Source of the DNA: Afifellaceae bacterium
Lineage (GTDB): Bacteria; Pseudomonadota; Alphaproteobacteria; Rhizobiales; Afifellaceae
NCBI GenBank assembly: GCA_028281235.1
Contig: JANQKG010000014.1
Location: 62,001 to 126,000, forward strand
Direction of reading: 5' to 3'
Length of the DNA stretch: 64,000 nucleotides
The notes below the pieces were generated by a model. That model had not been told where the DNA came from. It worked only from the letters and a program-made list of their open reading frames with translations, and made no database searches. The translations under genes and the position numbers were made by a program. Positions 26,950 to 36,939 of the stretch are shown one piece after another (within the stretch, counting starts at the first letter, position 1; the number at the start of each line of letters is the position of its first letter).

Positions 26950-28464
26950 ATGAGTCGGCTCATCGTCATATCCAACCGGGTAGGACCGCTCAACGACGAA
27001 GGCAAAGCGGGTGGATTGGCGGTAGGGTTGGCTGACGCGCTCAGGCAACGCGGCGGCATCTGGTTCGGCTGGTCGGGTGGGACCACCGAAGAAGGCACGC
27101 ACGGGCCCCTCAGGATTGAGAACGAAGGCAAGGTCAAGCTGGCCACCGTCGACATGACGGAGGCCGATCTCGATGCCTTCTACCGCGGCTTCGCCAACCA
27201 GGCACTGTGGCCCGTCTTCCATTATCGGATCGATCTGGCGAATTACGAGCGCCGCCAGGCGGAAATCTATGAGCGCATCAACGAACGGATCGCCAGCCGG
27301 CTCAATCCGCTCTTGGAGAGCGACGACCTCGTCTGGGTCCACGATTACCATTTCATGCCGCTCGGCGAGAACATTCGCGCCAGCGGATTCACCGGCGCGC
27401 TCGGCTTCTTTCTGCATGTCCCCTTCCCGCCGCCGGAGGTGATCACCACGCTCCCCCACGCGCACCGGCTTGTGCGCTCGATGCTCTCCTACGACGTCGT
27501 CGGCTTCCAGACGAAGATCGACAGGGACAATTTCGCCCACTTCCTCACCTCTGAATTCAACGGCGTGGAACTCGGTGACGGCTGGGTGGAGGCCGCAGGC
27601 CGGCGAGTCCATGCCGGCGCGTTTCCCATCGGCATCGACACGGAACGCTTCGCCGAATTCGCTGTGAGCCCGGAGGCGGGACGCCGCTACCACCAGCTCC
27701 GCTCGGTGCTGCGCGACCGCAAGCAAATCATCGGCGTCGATCGCCTGGATTATTCCAAAGGCATCCCCGACCGCCTGAGAGCATTCCGGCGATTGCTGGA
27801 GGACTATCCGGAGAACCGCGACAAGGCGAGCCTGCTGCAGGTGGCGCCGGTGTCGCGTGGCGATGTCGACGCCTACGCGGAGCTCCGCCGGGAGCTGGAG
27901 GAGCTCGCCGGCCGCATCAACGGCGTCTACGGCCTGCTCCACTGGACGCCGGTCAGGATCATGACGCGCGGCTTTGCGCGCAAGGCGCTCGCCGGACTTT
28001 ATCGGGCAAGCCACGTGGCGCTGGTCACGCCGCTTCGCGACGGGATGAACCTGGTAGCCAAGGAATATATCGCCGCGCAGGACCCCGACGATCCCGGCGT
28101 CCTGGTGCTGTCGCGCTTCGCCGGCGCTGCCGCGGAGATGCACGAGGCGCTGATCGTCAATCCCTACGACATCACCGAAGTGGCCGAAGTGCTTCAACGC
28201 GCCCTGCAAATGCCGCTGGCGGAGCGAAAACGGCGGTGGAACGCGCTCCATAAGACGATCAGCCAGGGGACGGCGGTCAGCTGGTGCGACGGCTTCCTCG
28301 GCACCCTTGAGACAGCCCTCGCCCGCCGCCGCGAAACGCAGGCGCAGCGCCAACGCGACGCCGACACAACCCAAACCAAAGCGACAACAGGCGCAACGAC
28401 GCCCGCCAAGAACGGCACAAGTGGCGACGAGATCGCGCCCGGACCCCTTCCCACCCACGCTTGA
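26950..28464 (+). CDS. otsA: Trehalose-6-phosphate synthase
   Basis: 504 residues, glycosyltransferase family 20. Joins UDP-glucose (or similar) to glucose-6-phosphate. Motifs: VISNRVGPL at the start, [38 protein letters not shown] and [16 protein letters not shown]. The last 45 or so residues are a low-complexity, Thr/Ala/Arg-rich tail not needed in the family. Start at the ATG at 26950 with GAGGGAGG just before it; an upstream open extension is not family-like. Trehalose serves as osmoprotectant and storage sugar. Confidence 0.95.
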   Translation: MSRLIVISNRVGPLNDEGKAGGLAVGLADALRQRGGIWFGWSGGTTEEGTHGPLRIENEGKVKLATVDMTEADLDAFYRGFANQALWPVFHYRIDLANYERRQAEIYERINERIASRLNPLLESDDLVWVHDYHFMPLGENIRASGFTGALGFFLHVPFPPPEVITTLPHAHRLVRSMLSYDVVGFQTKIDRDNFAHFLTSEFNGVELGDGWVEAAGRRVHAGAFPIGIDTERFAEFAVSPEAGRRYHQLRSVLRDRKQIIGVDRLDYSKGIPDRLRAFRRLLEDYPENRDKASLLQVAPVSRGDVDAYAELRRELEELAGRINGVYGLLHWTPVRIMTRGFARKALAGLYRASHVALVTPLRDGMNLVAKEYIAAQDPDDPGVLVLSRFAGAAAEMHEALIVNPYDITEVAEVLQRALQMPLAERKRRWNALHKTISQGTAVSWCDGFLGTLETALARRRETQAQRQRDADTTQTKATTGATTPAKNGTSGDEIAPGPLPTHA

Positions 28465-28502
28465 CCAGCACGGCCTCTCTCGCCAAGAAGCCAGGCGACG
28501 CC

Positions 28503-28874
28503 ATGGGAAAATCGGACAAAAAGGGCTTGCGCATGCGCGTCGTGCTCCGCGATGGCGCTGCACTCGGCCCGGGCAAGATCGCTCTGCTGGAGGCCATCGA
28601 CGAGACCGGCTCCATCCGCGCCGCCGGCGGCCGTTTCAAGATGAGTTACCGCCGCGCCTGGGAGCTGATCGCCGAGCTGAACGGCATGTTCGCGCGCCCG
28701 CTCGTGGCGGCCGAAGCCGGCGGGCGCGGTGGCGGCGGCGCAACGCTTACGCCGCTCGGCCGCGAGGTGGTGATGCGGTTCCGCGCCATGGAAGCGGCGT
28801 CCTGGACGGCCGTGGAGGCGGATTTCCGCAGTCTCGCCCGGCGGCTGAAAAAACTGCCAGCGTCAAAGGGATGA
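28503..28874 (+). CDS. ModE-like winged-helix regulator, DNA-binding domain only
   Basis: 123 residues matching the N-terminal half of ModE: LEAIDETGSIRAAGGRFKMS, YRRAWELIAELN and TLTPLGREVVMRFRAME. The molybdate-binding Mop domains of full-length ModE are missing. It probably controls the modABC genes that follow; a Mo-box-like dyad lies between. I prefer the ATG at 28503; a TTG at 28461 overlapping the otsA stop as TTGA would add 14 residues. Confidence 0.85.
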   Translation: MGKSDKKGLRMRVVLRDGAALGPGKIALLEAIDETGSIRAAGGRFKMSYRRAWELIAELNGMFARPLVAAEAGGRGGGGATLTPLGREVVMRFRAMEAASWTAVEADFRSLARRLKKLPASKG

Positions 28875-28880
28875 CTTGAT

Positions 28881-28904
28881 CGTTATTTCTGTTTGGGAAT
28901 AACG
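28881..28904. promoter_or_regulatory. Mo-box-like dyad upstream of modA
   Basis: CGTTATT (28881-28887) and AATAACG (28898-28904) are perfect inverted repeats 10 bases apart, 19 bases before the modA ATG. This resembles the known ModE recognition pattern CGTTAT...ATAACG and sits between the ModE-like gene and modABC. Confidence 0.72.
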
Positions 28905-28922
28905 TCTGCCGCGGAAGCTGCT

Positions 28923-29723
28923 ATGCCGGTATCTCGTTCTGCTCTCCTTTGGCGCCTCTTGGCCGCAAGCCTGGTTTTCGCGGTCTTGTGGCAGACGCAC
29001 GCCTCCGCGGAGAAGCCGCCGGTCGTCGCCGCAGCGGCGAGCCTGCAACTGGCAATGCGCGACATGGCGGTCGCGTTTACTGCCAAGACCGGCCGCAAGG
29101 TCGAGATCGCGTTCGGTTCGTCAGGCAATTTCGTTCGCCAGATTCAGCAAGGCGCGCCCTATGAGATGTTCCTCTCAGCCGATGAGGAATTTGTCGACAT
29201 CCTCGTCGAGGCTGGGCTCACACAGGGCCGAGGCGACCTCTATGCTTTAGGGCGTCTCGCCTTGATCATCCCGAAGAACTCGCGCCTAAAGGCCGACGGC
29301 ACGCTCAGCGATTTGCGCGCTGCGCTGAGCGATGGTCGGCTGAAGCGTTTTGCAATCGCCAATCCGAAGCACGCCCCCTACGGCCGCCGCGCCGCCGAGG
29401 CGCTTCGTCATGCTGCACTTTGGGATGAGATCGAAGAGAGGCTCGTGTTTGGCGAGAATGTCGCGCAGGCTGCGCAATTCGCAACCTCCGGCAACGCCGA
29501 TGGCGGCATCATCGCCCACGCACTGGCGCTGACGCCAAGTCTGTCGCAGGCGAGCACCTTCGCCCTCATACCCGACGACTGGCACACACCGCTTCGCCAG
29601 CGCATGGTGCTCCTGAGCGGCGCCGGCGAAGCAACGGCGACGTTCTACAATTTCGTCATGTCGCCTGAAGGCCGCGCCATCCTCGATCGTTTCGGTTTTA
29701 TCGTTCCCGCCGAAGGCCTATAG
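28923..29723 (+). CDS. modA: Molybdate ABC transporter, periplasmic binding protein
   Basis: 266 residues with a Sec signal ending near THASA. The mature part begins VVAAAASLQLAMRDMAVAF and has AFGSSGNFVRQIQQGAPYEM and LSADEEFVD, the ModA oxyanion-binding pattern. It binds molybdate (or tungstate) in the periplasm and delivers it to ModB. Start at the ATG at 28923, where the signal peptide begins. Confidence 0.93.
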   Translation: MPVSRSALLWRLLAASLVFAVLWQTHASAEKPPVVAAAASLQLAMRDMAVAFTAKTGRKVEIAFGSSGNFVRQIQQGAPYEMFLSADEEFVDILVEAGLTQGRGDLYALGRLALIIPKNSRLKADGTLSDLRAALSDGRLKRFAIANPKHAPYGRRAAEALRHAALWDEIEERLVFGENVAQAAQFATSGNADGGIIAHALALTPSLSQASTFALIPDDWHTPLRQRMVLLSGAGEATATFYNFVMSPEGRAILDRFGFIVPAEGL

Positions 29724-29726
29724 CGC

Positions 29727-30395
29727 ATGGACTGGCCCGCTCTTTGGCTTTCGCTGCAGCTCGGCGCGCTGACCGTCGTGTTCCTTCTGCCGATCGCGAT
29801 CGTCGTCGGCCGCTGGTTGGCGGTGACCCGCATACGCGGACGCAGCGCCCTTGAAGCGGCGACGGCGCTGCCGCTCGTCCTGCCGCCGACCGTGCTCGGC
29901 TTCTACCTGCTCGTCGCATTTGGCCAGGAGGGCTGGGCCGGCGAGCTGTGGAGGCGCCTTTTCGGCGACAGCCTGGTCTTCACCTTTGAGGGCCTGCTTC
30001 TCGCCTCGCTGATCGTCAACATCCCGTTCGCCGTGCAGCCGACGCAGCGCGCCTTTGAGGCGATCGCGCCGGAGCTGCGTGAAGCAGCGGCAAGCTGTGG
30101 CATGTCCTGGTGGCGGATGTTCTGGCGCATTGAACTGCCGCTCGCCTGGCCGGGCATCCTCACCGCCATGGTGCTGACCTTCGCACACACACTCGGCGAG
30201 TTCGGCGTCGTGCTCATGGTCGGCGGCAACATTCCCGGCGAGACCCGCACGATTGCCATCGCCATCTATGACCGCGTGCAGGCCTTCGACGATCTTGGCG
30301 CGGCGCGCATGTCGGCGGTGCTTCTGCTCATCTCCCTGGTCGCCATTGCCTTAAGCTATGGGCTGACCCAAAGAATCGGTCGCAGACATGGCTGA
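29727..30395 (+). CDS. modB: Molybdate ABC transporter permease
   Basis: 222 residues, five or so transmembrane helices. ALPLVLPPTVLGFYLLVAFG near residue 50 and the coupling-helix stretch EAAASCGMSWWRMFWRIELP are typical ModB. LTFAHTLGEFGVVLMVGGNIPG is also a family signature. Starts 3 bases after modA; its end overlaps modC by 8 bases. Confidence 0.94.
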   Translation: MDWPALWLSLQLGALTVVFLLPIAIVVGRWLAVTRIRGRSALEAATALPLVLPPTVLGFYLLVAFGQEGWAGELWRRLFGDSLVFTFEGLLLASLIVNIPFAVQPTQRAFEAIAPELREAAASCGMSWWRMFWRIELPLAWPGILTAMVLTFAHTLGEFGVVLMVGGNIPGETRTIAIAIYDRVQAFDDLGAARMSAVLLLISLVAIALSYGLTQRIGRRHG

Positions 30396-31524
30396 CGGCG
30401 GCTCAAACGGTGGGGGCCTCAGCCTGCTTCTATCGCAGGATGCCCCGATCCCAATCAACGCCGCGCTTGACGTGGCGCCGGGCGAGATCCTGGCGCTGGT
30501 CGGCCCCTCCGGCAGCGGCAAGACGACGACGCTCCGAGCCATCGCCGGTCTCCATCAGGTCGCCGAAGGCTCGATCGCGTGCGGCGGCGACATCTGGTTC
30601 GACTCCGCCACCGGCATGAACCGGCCGACACGCGACCGGCGCGTTGGCTTCGTCTTCCAGTCCTACGCCTTGTTTCCCCATCTCACCGCGCTTCAGAACG
30701 TCATGGAGGCGCTCGGCGACCGCCCGGCCTCCCTCCGCCGGGGCGAGGCGCGCGCTTATCTGGCGCGCGTCCACCTGGATGGCCTGGAGGATCGCCGGCC
30801 CGCCACCTTGTCCGGCGGTCAGCAGCAGCGCGTCGCCGTCGCCCGTGCGCTGGCGCGCCGGCCTGAAGTGCTCTTGCTCGACGAACCGTTTTCCGCCGTC
30901 GACCGCATGACCCGCCACCGGCTGCAGCGCGAGCTGGCTGAGCTCCGCCGCGACCTCTCCATGCCCATCATTCTCGTCACCCACGACCTCGAAGAAGCCG
31001 CGCGTCTGGCCGACCGCATCGCCGTCATCCATCACGGCGCGCTTCTGCAGACGGGCGACGTCACTGAAGTCATGACGCGGCCGAAGACGCCCGCCGTTGC
31101 GCGCCTCGTCGGCATCCGCAACATCTTTGCCGGAACCATCGACAAAGATCGCGACGAGGCGGGACACGTCATGGTCACCTGGCGTGACCATCGCCTTGAG
31201 ACCACAGTCGGATCGGGCTTCGCCGCCGGCGAGCAGGTAAGCTGGTGCATCCCCTCAGACAGCGTCGTCATCCACCGCCGCGACCGGCCCTCGCGCGGCG
31301 AACGCGAGAACCCGGTCTACGGCGACGTGGCGGAGATGGTGCGGCTCGGCGAAACAACGGAGCTCGTCATCCAGGTCGGGCCGCGCGACGCGCACCCGCT
31401 GCACGCCTCCATCCCCACGCATGTGGCGCGACGCAACCGCATCGCCGAGGGCGAAACGATCGGCGTATCGCTCCGCGCCGACGCCATTCAGGTCATGCGG
31501 CGGGAGGTGACGGCTGAGAGCTAG
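30388..31524 (+). CDS. modC: Molybdate ABC transporter ATP-binding protein
   Basis: 378 residues. Walker A GPSGSGKTTTLRAIAG, signature LSGGQQQRVAVARAL, Walker B VLLLDEPFSAVD and the switch His in VTHDLEEAARL are all intact. A C-terminal beta-rich domain from about residue 240 (TOBE/Mop type) may sense oxyanion. It powers ModB at the inner face of the membrane. Its TAG overlaps the opposing gene's stop. Confidence 0.93.
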   Translation: MADGGSNGGGLSLLLSQDAPIPINAALDVAPGEILALVGPSGSGKTTTLRAIAGLHQVAEGSIACGGDIWFDSATGMNRPTRDRRVGFVFQSYALFPHLTALQNVMEALGDRPASLRRGEARAYLARVHLDGLEDRRPATLSGGQQQRVAVARALARRPEVLLLDEPFSAVDRMTRHRLQRELAELRRDLSMPIILVTHDLEEAARLADRIAVIHHGALLQTGDVTEVMTRPKTPAVARLVGIRNIFAGTIDKDRDEAGHVMVTWRDHRLETTVGSGFAAGEQVSWCIPSDSVVIHRRDRPSRGERENPVYGDVAEMVRLGETTELVIQVGPRDAHPLHASIPTHVARRNRIAEGETIGVSLRADAIQVMRREVTAES

Positions 31525-33212
31525 CGCCCGCCCAGTTTGAGCAACTCGCCGGTCTCCTCCGACACGACGTCGGAGTGACCGGGGTCGCCGTCCGGCAGCG
31601 GCACGCCGCGCAGCAGCAGGAACTTCTCCGCATGCGCGCCGGTGAGATCGGCTGGGAAGCGGATCTTGCGATGGATCAGATATTCGCCGCGCGTGTTGAC
31701 CGTCAGTGCGCCGGCCTCCAGAAGCTGCACGAGCCCCGCCTCCTGAGGCAGGACCTCGTAAGGCACAGCCGGCAAGGGCGCGACCACGGCCTCCGGGTCG
31801 ATCTCAACGACCCCTCCCGGATTGAAGTTCTTCAGCTCCGTTACGGCATCGCCCCCCTCCGTCGTGACCCTGACACTGCCGGTCCCTCTTGCAATGGAGA
31901 CGCTCCCCATGCCTTGCACGGTGATCCGCGGCACGCCGGCTTGCCTGCCGGACTTCGCCTGTATCTCCCCTGAAGGAACGGTCAGGGTGCCGACCGCATA
32001 CTGCCCGAACGTAGCGGCCGGCGCCTTGCCCGCCGCCTCGCCGACGAAAGCGACCGCCTGCGCGGCACGGGTGGACGGCACCTCCTCGAAGTATCTCAAA
32101 CAATCGGTTCGCTGCAGGAAGCTGACGCGGTCGGCGGGAAGGCCGGTTGCACCGGCGATCGGCACCAAACGTCCGGCCTCGCCGGGAACGTCAATTGCGG
32201 AGGTCAGAACCAGGCGCTCAATCCGCTCCGTCGCGCCGGACACCTGCCAGATGATCGCCGCATGCGCCGCAACCACCAGATAGATCGGCGTGTCGCCGGG
32301 CTCTACCACGAGTCGGCCGGTATGCACCGCCCGGTCCTGAGTACCGATCGCCGCGGAAGAAAGCGCCTCCGCCGTATGGAGGCCGGCGAGGATCACATTC
32401 GCCTTCCCCGACGCGGCCGGCATCTCGCATTTGGCACGCCCGTCCGGCAATAGCCGCATTGCGGCCGCTCGCCGCGCCTCGGCCGCGGCAAGCGCGTCGG
32501 CGCGCGCCTGATCGGTCACGACCGGACCCATGCGCAGGTTGAAGGCGTCCTGCTCCTCTGCAGAGATGATGCCGTCGGCGTCCGTGTCGACGGACCGGTA
32601 GAGCGCCTCCGCCGCGGCCTGGTATTCCACCAAAGTCAGCTTGCCGTCGCCGTCCGCATCGAGCGCCAGGGCCTGTCTCAGTTGCTGCGCATGACTGGCG
32701 ACCATGGACGCCACCCGTCGCCCTTCCGGCGAATCCGGTTCCGGCGGCGCCAGCACTTCCGCCCAGTCAATGCCGCCGTCGCCGTTTGCATCCTTCAGCA
32801 GCCATTGCTCCATCTGCTGCTCGACGAACTCTCCAAAATTGGCCTGCGAGCGTGCCCGCGATCGATTTCTGTAGATGACGTACCGGCGTATCTCTTCCTC
32901 TGTCGCTGTCCCGTCGCGGTCCAGATCGCCTTTCATGATCTCAAGCGCCAGCTTGTTGCCGAACTCCGCCGCGACGAAGGCCTCGTGCACCGCCAGGTCA
33001 GCGGCGCTCACGCTGTCACCACCGGATCCGAGCTGGGCGAACTGCCGCTCCGCTTGTTCCAACACATCCCGCAGCACGGCGCGATGGCGCATCATCGGGC
33101 CGAAGGCTTCCTCCTCCGGCAGCGTCGTCACGGCTTGCGCCCAGGCGCCCGGCGCAACCGGTGACAGAACGCTGAGGCCCAGCGCCATGGCGGTAACTGC
33201 AAGCCGTTGCAT
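31521..33212 (-). CDS. Exported EF-hand protein
   Basis: 563 residues with a Sec signal (MQRLAVTAMALGLSVLSPVA, cleavage near AWAQA). Four EF-hand loops are visible: DLDRDGTATEEEI, DANGDGGIDWAEV, DADGDGKLTLVEY and DTDADGIISAEEQ, all with the usual acidic positions, between about residues 95 and 225. The C-terminal 330 residues are beta-rich and Gly/Val-rich and match nothing I recognise. It is likely a calcium-binding periplasmic or surface protein. The stop overlaps the modC stop on the opposite strand through a shared CTAG. Confidence 0.82.
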   Translation of the reverse strand: MQRLAVTAMALGLSVLSPVAPGAWAQAVTTLPEEEAFGPMMRHRAVLRDVLEQAERQFAQLGSGGDSVSAADLAVHEAFVAAEFGNKLALEIMKGDLDRDGTATEEEIRRYVIYRNRSRARSQANFGEFVEQQMEQWLLKDANGDGGIDWAEVLAPPEPDSPEGRRVASMVASHAQQLRQALALDADGDGKLTLVEYQAAAEALYRSVDTDADGIISAEEQDAFNLRMGPVVTDQARADALAAAEARRAAAMRLLPDGRAKCEMPAASGKANVILAGLHTAEALSSAAIGTQDRAVHTGRLVVEPGDTPIYLVVAAHAAIIWQVSGATERIERLVLTSAIDVPGEAGRLVPIAGATGLPADRVSFLQRTDCLRYFEEVPSTRAAQAVAFVGEAAGKAPAATFGQYAVGTLTVPSGEIQAKSGRQAGVPRITVQGMGSVSIARGTGSVRVTTEGGDAVTELKNFNPGGVVEIDPEAVVAPLPAVPYEVLPQEAGLVQLLEAGALTVNTRGEYLIHRKIRFPADLTGAHAEKFLLLRGVPLPDGDPGHSDVVSEETGELLKLGGR

Positions 33213-33377
33213 GTCGAAGTCCCCCTTTTGCGGTGCGGAATAACCGTCGCCGCCGATCGTTTAGATTGTGTGACGGTCGCGGCCGACCACGCCCCTCGGT
33301 TAACGCTTGCTGTCGAACCCCGGCGGCCGTCCGGCCGTCGCGGCAAGGACGGGCCGCATCGCACGACCGCCAGTCGC

Positions 33378-33391
33378 ATATTGCATTGCAA
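33378..33391 (+). promoter_or_regulatory. ATATTGCATTGCAA dyad upstream of pyc
   Basis: TTGCATTGCAA is an 11-base perfect dyad centred on T, lying 45 bases before the pyc start. It differs by one base from the site before otsA at 26896-26909. TGC-rich dyads of this type are known to be bound by PhaR in other alphaproteobacteria, but that link is inference. Confidence 0.4.
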
Positions 33392-33435
33392 CATAAGCTG
33401 ACTAATGTGCCGCCGTTCCTAGCCCCGGGGTTCCC

Positions 33436-36400
33436 TTGCCGCAGATTCGAAAAATCCTCGTCGCCAACCGCTCCGAAATTGCCATCCGCGTCTTTCGGGC
33501 CGCCAATGAGCTCGGCCTGGAAACCGTCGGCGTGTTCTCAGAGGAGGACAAGCTGGCGCTGCACCGGTTCAAATCCGACGAGGCCTATCTAATCGGCCAC
33601 GGGCCACATCTGGAAAAGCCGCTCGGCCCGATCGAGGCCTATCTCTCTATTCCTGAGATACTCCGGGTGGCGAAGCACGCAGAGGCAGACGCCATCCATC
33701 CGGGCTACGGACTGCTTTCCGAGAGTCCGGAATTCGCCGACGCCTGCGCAAAGGCCGGCATCACCTTCATCGGCCCCTCGCCCGACACCATGCGCCGGCT
33801 CGGCAACAAGGTGTCGGCGCGCGAACTGGCCGTGGCAGCCGGCGTGCCTGTCATGCCGGCGACCGATCCGCTCTCCGACGATCCGGAGACGTGGAAGAAG
33901 GCCGCCACGGAGATCGGCTATCCGGTCATGCTCAAGGCGTCTTGGGGCGGCGGCGGCCGCGGCATGCGCGTCATCCGCGATGCCGACGAGTTGGTGCGCG
34001 GCGTCACCGAGGCGAAGCGCGAAGCGCGCGCCGCCTTCGGCAAGGACGAAGTCTATCTGGAGAAGCTGGTTGAGCGCGCCCGTCATGTCGAGGTGCAGGT
34101 GCTCGGCGACACCACCGGCACCCGCGTGCATCTGTTTGAGCGCGATTGCTCCATCCAGCGACGTCATCAGAAAGTCGTGGAGCGCGCACCCGCGCCTTAC
34201 CTCAATGCCGCGCTGCGCGAAGAGCTTTGCGGCCACGCGCTGAAGATCGCCGACGCCGCCGATTATGTCTGCGCCGGCACCGTGGAATTCCTGCAAGACG
34301 CCGACACCGGGAAGTTCTACTTCATCGAGGTCAATCCGCGCATTCAGGTAGAGCACACCGTCACGGAGGAAGTGACAGGCATCGACATCGTCAAGGCACA
34401 GATTCACATCATCGAAGGCAAGCGGATCGGCGAGCCGGAATCCGGCGTGCCGCGCCAGGAGGATATCCGGCTGAACGGCCACGCCTTGCAGTGCCGCATC
34501 ACCACGGAGGACCCGGAGCAGAACTTCATCCCCGATTACGGCCGCATCACCGCCTATCGCGGCGCCACGGGTTTCGGCATTCGGCTCGACGGCGGCACGG
34601 CCTATTCCGGCGCCGTCATCACCCGCTACTACGACGCGCTCCTGGAGAAGGTGACGGCCTGGGCGCCCTCACCTGAGGAAGCGATCGCCCGCATGGACCG
34701 CGCGCTCCGTGAGTTCCGCATCCGTGGCGTTGCGACCAACCTCACCTTTCTGGAAGCGATCGTCGGCCACGAGAGCTTTCGCAACACCAGCTACACCACC
34801 CGCTTCATCGACGAGACGCCGGAACTGACGGAAGCCGTGCGTCGGCGCGATCGCGCCACCAAGCTTTTGAACTACATCGCCGACGTGACGGTGAACGGCC
34901 ATCCTGAAGCGCGCGGGCGAAAGCTCCCCGATCCGGAGGCGCCCAAGCCGGTCGTCCCGATCTTTGACCAAGAGCCCGCCGAAGGCACGAAACAGCGCCT
35001 TGACCGCGACGGCGCAGAAGCCTTCGCCCGCTGGATGCGCGCCGAAAGCCGCACGTTCATCACCGACACGACCATGCGCGACGCGCATCAGTCGCTCTTG
35101 GCAACGCGCGTGCGCACGCATGACATCGTGGCGATCGCGCCCGCTTACGCTGCCGGGCTTCCACAACTCCTGTCGCTGGAATGCTGGGGCGGCGCGACCT
35201 TCGACGTCGCCATGCGCTTCCTCACCGAAGACCCGTGGGAACGGCTTTCCGGCATCCGCGAGCGCGCGCCCAACATCCTGTTGCAGATGCTCCTGCGCGG
35301 CGCCAACGGCGTCGGCTACAAGAACTATCCCGACAATGTCGTGCGCTTTTTCATCGAGCAGGCGGCCGACGCCGGCATCGATCTGTTCCGCGTCTTCGAT
35401 TGCCTGAATTGGGTGGAATCCATGCGCGTTTCCATGGACGCCGTCTTGGAATCCGGCAAGCTTCTTGAGGCAGCGATCTGCTACACCGGCGATCTCCTCG
35501 ACCCGGCGCGATCCAAATACGACCTCAGATATTATGTCGATATGGCGCGTGAGCTGGAGAAGGCCGGCGCGCACATCATCGCTGTGAAGGACATGAGCGG
35601 CCTGATGAAGCCGGCCGCCGCGCGCGCGCTCTTTGCGGCGCTCCGCGATGAAGTGGCCGCCCCGCTCCATTTCCACACGCATGACACGTCGGGCCTATCG
35701 GGCGCGTCGGTGCTCGCGGCCGTGGAGGCCGGCGTCGACGCCGTCGACGCGGCGATGGACGCGCTCTCCGGCCTCACCGCGCAGCCCTGCCTCGGTTCGC
35801 TGGTTGCAGCCCTCGACCAGACGGACCGCCCCTCCGGCCTCGATCTGGAGGCAATCCGCGACATCTCTCTTTATTGGGAGGCGGTGCGCTTCCAATATGC
35901 CGGCTTTGAAAGCGACCTGCGCTCCGGCGCCTCGGAAGTCTATCTCCACGAAATGCCGGGCGGCCAGTTCACCAATCTCAAGGAGCAGGCGCGCGCGCTT
36001 GGGCTGGAAAGCCGCTGGCACGACGTGGCGCGCGCCTATGCGGAGGCGAACCAGATTTTCGGCGACATCATCAAGGTCACGCCGTCCTCCAAGGTGGTCG
36101 GCGACATGGCGCTGATGATGGTGACGCAGGAACTGAGCGCCACCGATGTCCTCGACCCGGAACGCGACATCGCTTTCCCGGAATCGGTGACGCAGATGAT
36201 GCGCGGCGATCTCGGCCAACCGCCCGGCGGCTGGCCGGAAGCTATCCAGAAGAAGGTGCTGAAGGACATCGAGCCGATCACTGTGCGCCCCGGCTCGCTG
36301 ATCGCACCCGCTGATCTCGACGAAGAGCGCAGCACGCTTGCTGAGACGATCGAATACGAGCCGAGCGATTACGAGCTCGCCTCCTATCTGATGTACCCGA

Positions 36401-36900
36401 AGGTCTTCGTCGACTTCGCCGCCGCACAGGACCAGTACGGACCGACGGAGGTTCTGCCGACGCCGACCTATTTCTACGGCTTGGCGCCGGGCGACGAGAT
36501 CCACGCCGAGCTTGAGGTCGGCAAGACCATGATCATCCGTTGCCAGGCGATCGGTGAGACGGATGAGCGCGGCCTGGTGCGCGTCTTCTTCGAGCTGAAC
36601 GGCCAACCGCGCATTGCGCGCGTGCCCGATCGCGCGCATGGCGCAAGCGCCGCCGAGCAGCGCCCGAAAGCCGAGGCCGGCAATGCCGCCCATGTCGCCG
36701 CGCCCATGCCCGGCGTCATTTCCGGTGTCGCCGTAGAGGCCGGTCAGGACGTGCGCGCCGGCGACGTGCTTCTGTCCATCGAGGCCATGAAGATGGAGAC
36801 GGCCATCCACGCCGACCGCGATGGCAAGGTCGCCCAAATCCTGGTCAAGCCCGGCGACCAGATCGACGCGAAGGATCTCCTCGTCCGCTTCGCCGAGTAA
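33436..36900 (+). CDS. pyc: Pyruvate carboxylase
   Basis: 1154 residues, the full single-chain enzyme: biotin carboxylase (about 1-450; KASWGGGGRGMRV is the ATP-grasp loop, FIEVNPRIQVEHTVTEEVTG follows), carboxyltransferase (about 530-810; TTMRDAHQSLLATRVRTHD), allosteric/tetramer region, and biotin carboxyl carrier domain with Lys1119 in EAMKMET. Converts pyruvate to oxaloacetate. The start is a TTG at 33436; no ATG is available before the conserved IRKILVANRSEIAIRVFR. Monocistronic as far as seen. Confidence 0.96.
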   Translation: MPQIRKILVANRSEIAIRVFRAANELGLETVGVFSEEDKLALHRFKSDEAYLIGHGPHLEKPLGPIEAYLSIPEILRVAKHAEADAIHPGYGLLSESPEFADACAKAGITFIGPSPDTMRRLGNKVSARELAVAAGVPVMPATDPLSDDPETWKKAATEIGYPVMLKASWGGGGRGMRVIRDADELVRGVTEAKREARAAFGKDEVYLEKLVERARHVEVQVLGDTTGTRVHLFERDCSIQRRHQKVVERAPAPYLNAALREELCGHALKIADAADYVCAGTVEFLQDADTGKFYFIEVNPRIQVEHTVTEEVTGIDIVKAQIHIIEGKRIGEPESGVPRQEDIRLNGHALQCRITTEDPEQNFIPDYGRITAYRGATGFGIRLDGGTAYSGAVITRYYDALLEKVTAWAPSPEEAIARMDRALREFRIRGVATNLTFLEAIVGHESFRNTSYTTRFIDETPELTEAVRRRDRATKLLNYIADVTVNGHPEARGRKLPDPEAPKPVVPIFDQEPAEGTKQRLDRDGAEAFARWMRAESRTFITDTTMRDAHQSLLATRVRTHDIVAIAPAYAAGLPQLLSLECWGGATFDVAMRFLTEDPWERLSGIRERAPNILLQMLLRGANGVGYKNYPDNVVRFFIEQAADAGIDLFRVFDCLNWVESMRVSMDAVLESGKLLEAAICYTGDLLDPARSKYDLRYYVDMARELEKAGAHIIAVKDMSGLMKPAAARALFAALRDEVAAPLHFHTHDTSGLSGASVLAAVEAGVDAVDAAMDALSGLTAQPCLGSLVAALDQTDRPSGLDLEAIRDISLYWEAVRFQYAGFESDLRSGASEVYLHEMPGGQFTNLKEQARALGLESRWHDVARAYAEANQIFGDIIKVTPSSKVVGDMALMMVTQELSATDVLDPERDIAFPESVTQMMRGDLGQPPGGWPEAIQKKVLKDIEPITVRPGSLIAPADLDEERSTLAETIEYEPSDYELASYLMYPKVFVDFAAAQDQYGPTEVLPTPTYFYGLAPGDEIHAELEVGKTMIIRCQAIGETDERGLVRVFFELNGQPRIARVPDRAHGASAAEQRPKAEAGNAAHVAAPMPGVISGVAVEAGQDVRAGDVLLSIEAMKMETAIHADRDGKVAQILVKPGDQIDAKDLLVRFAE

Positions 36901-36939
36901 GCCGCACAGGTGCACGACAAAGCGGGCTCGCCTCTGCGG

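Noticed and set aside
26818..28563. A 581-codon minus-strand frame opposite otsB/otsA
   Set aside because: No recognisable motifs; covers certain genes on the plus strand; caused by codon bias.
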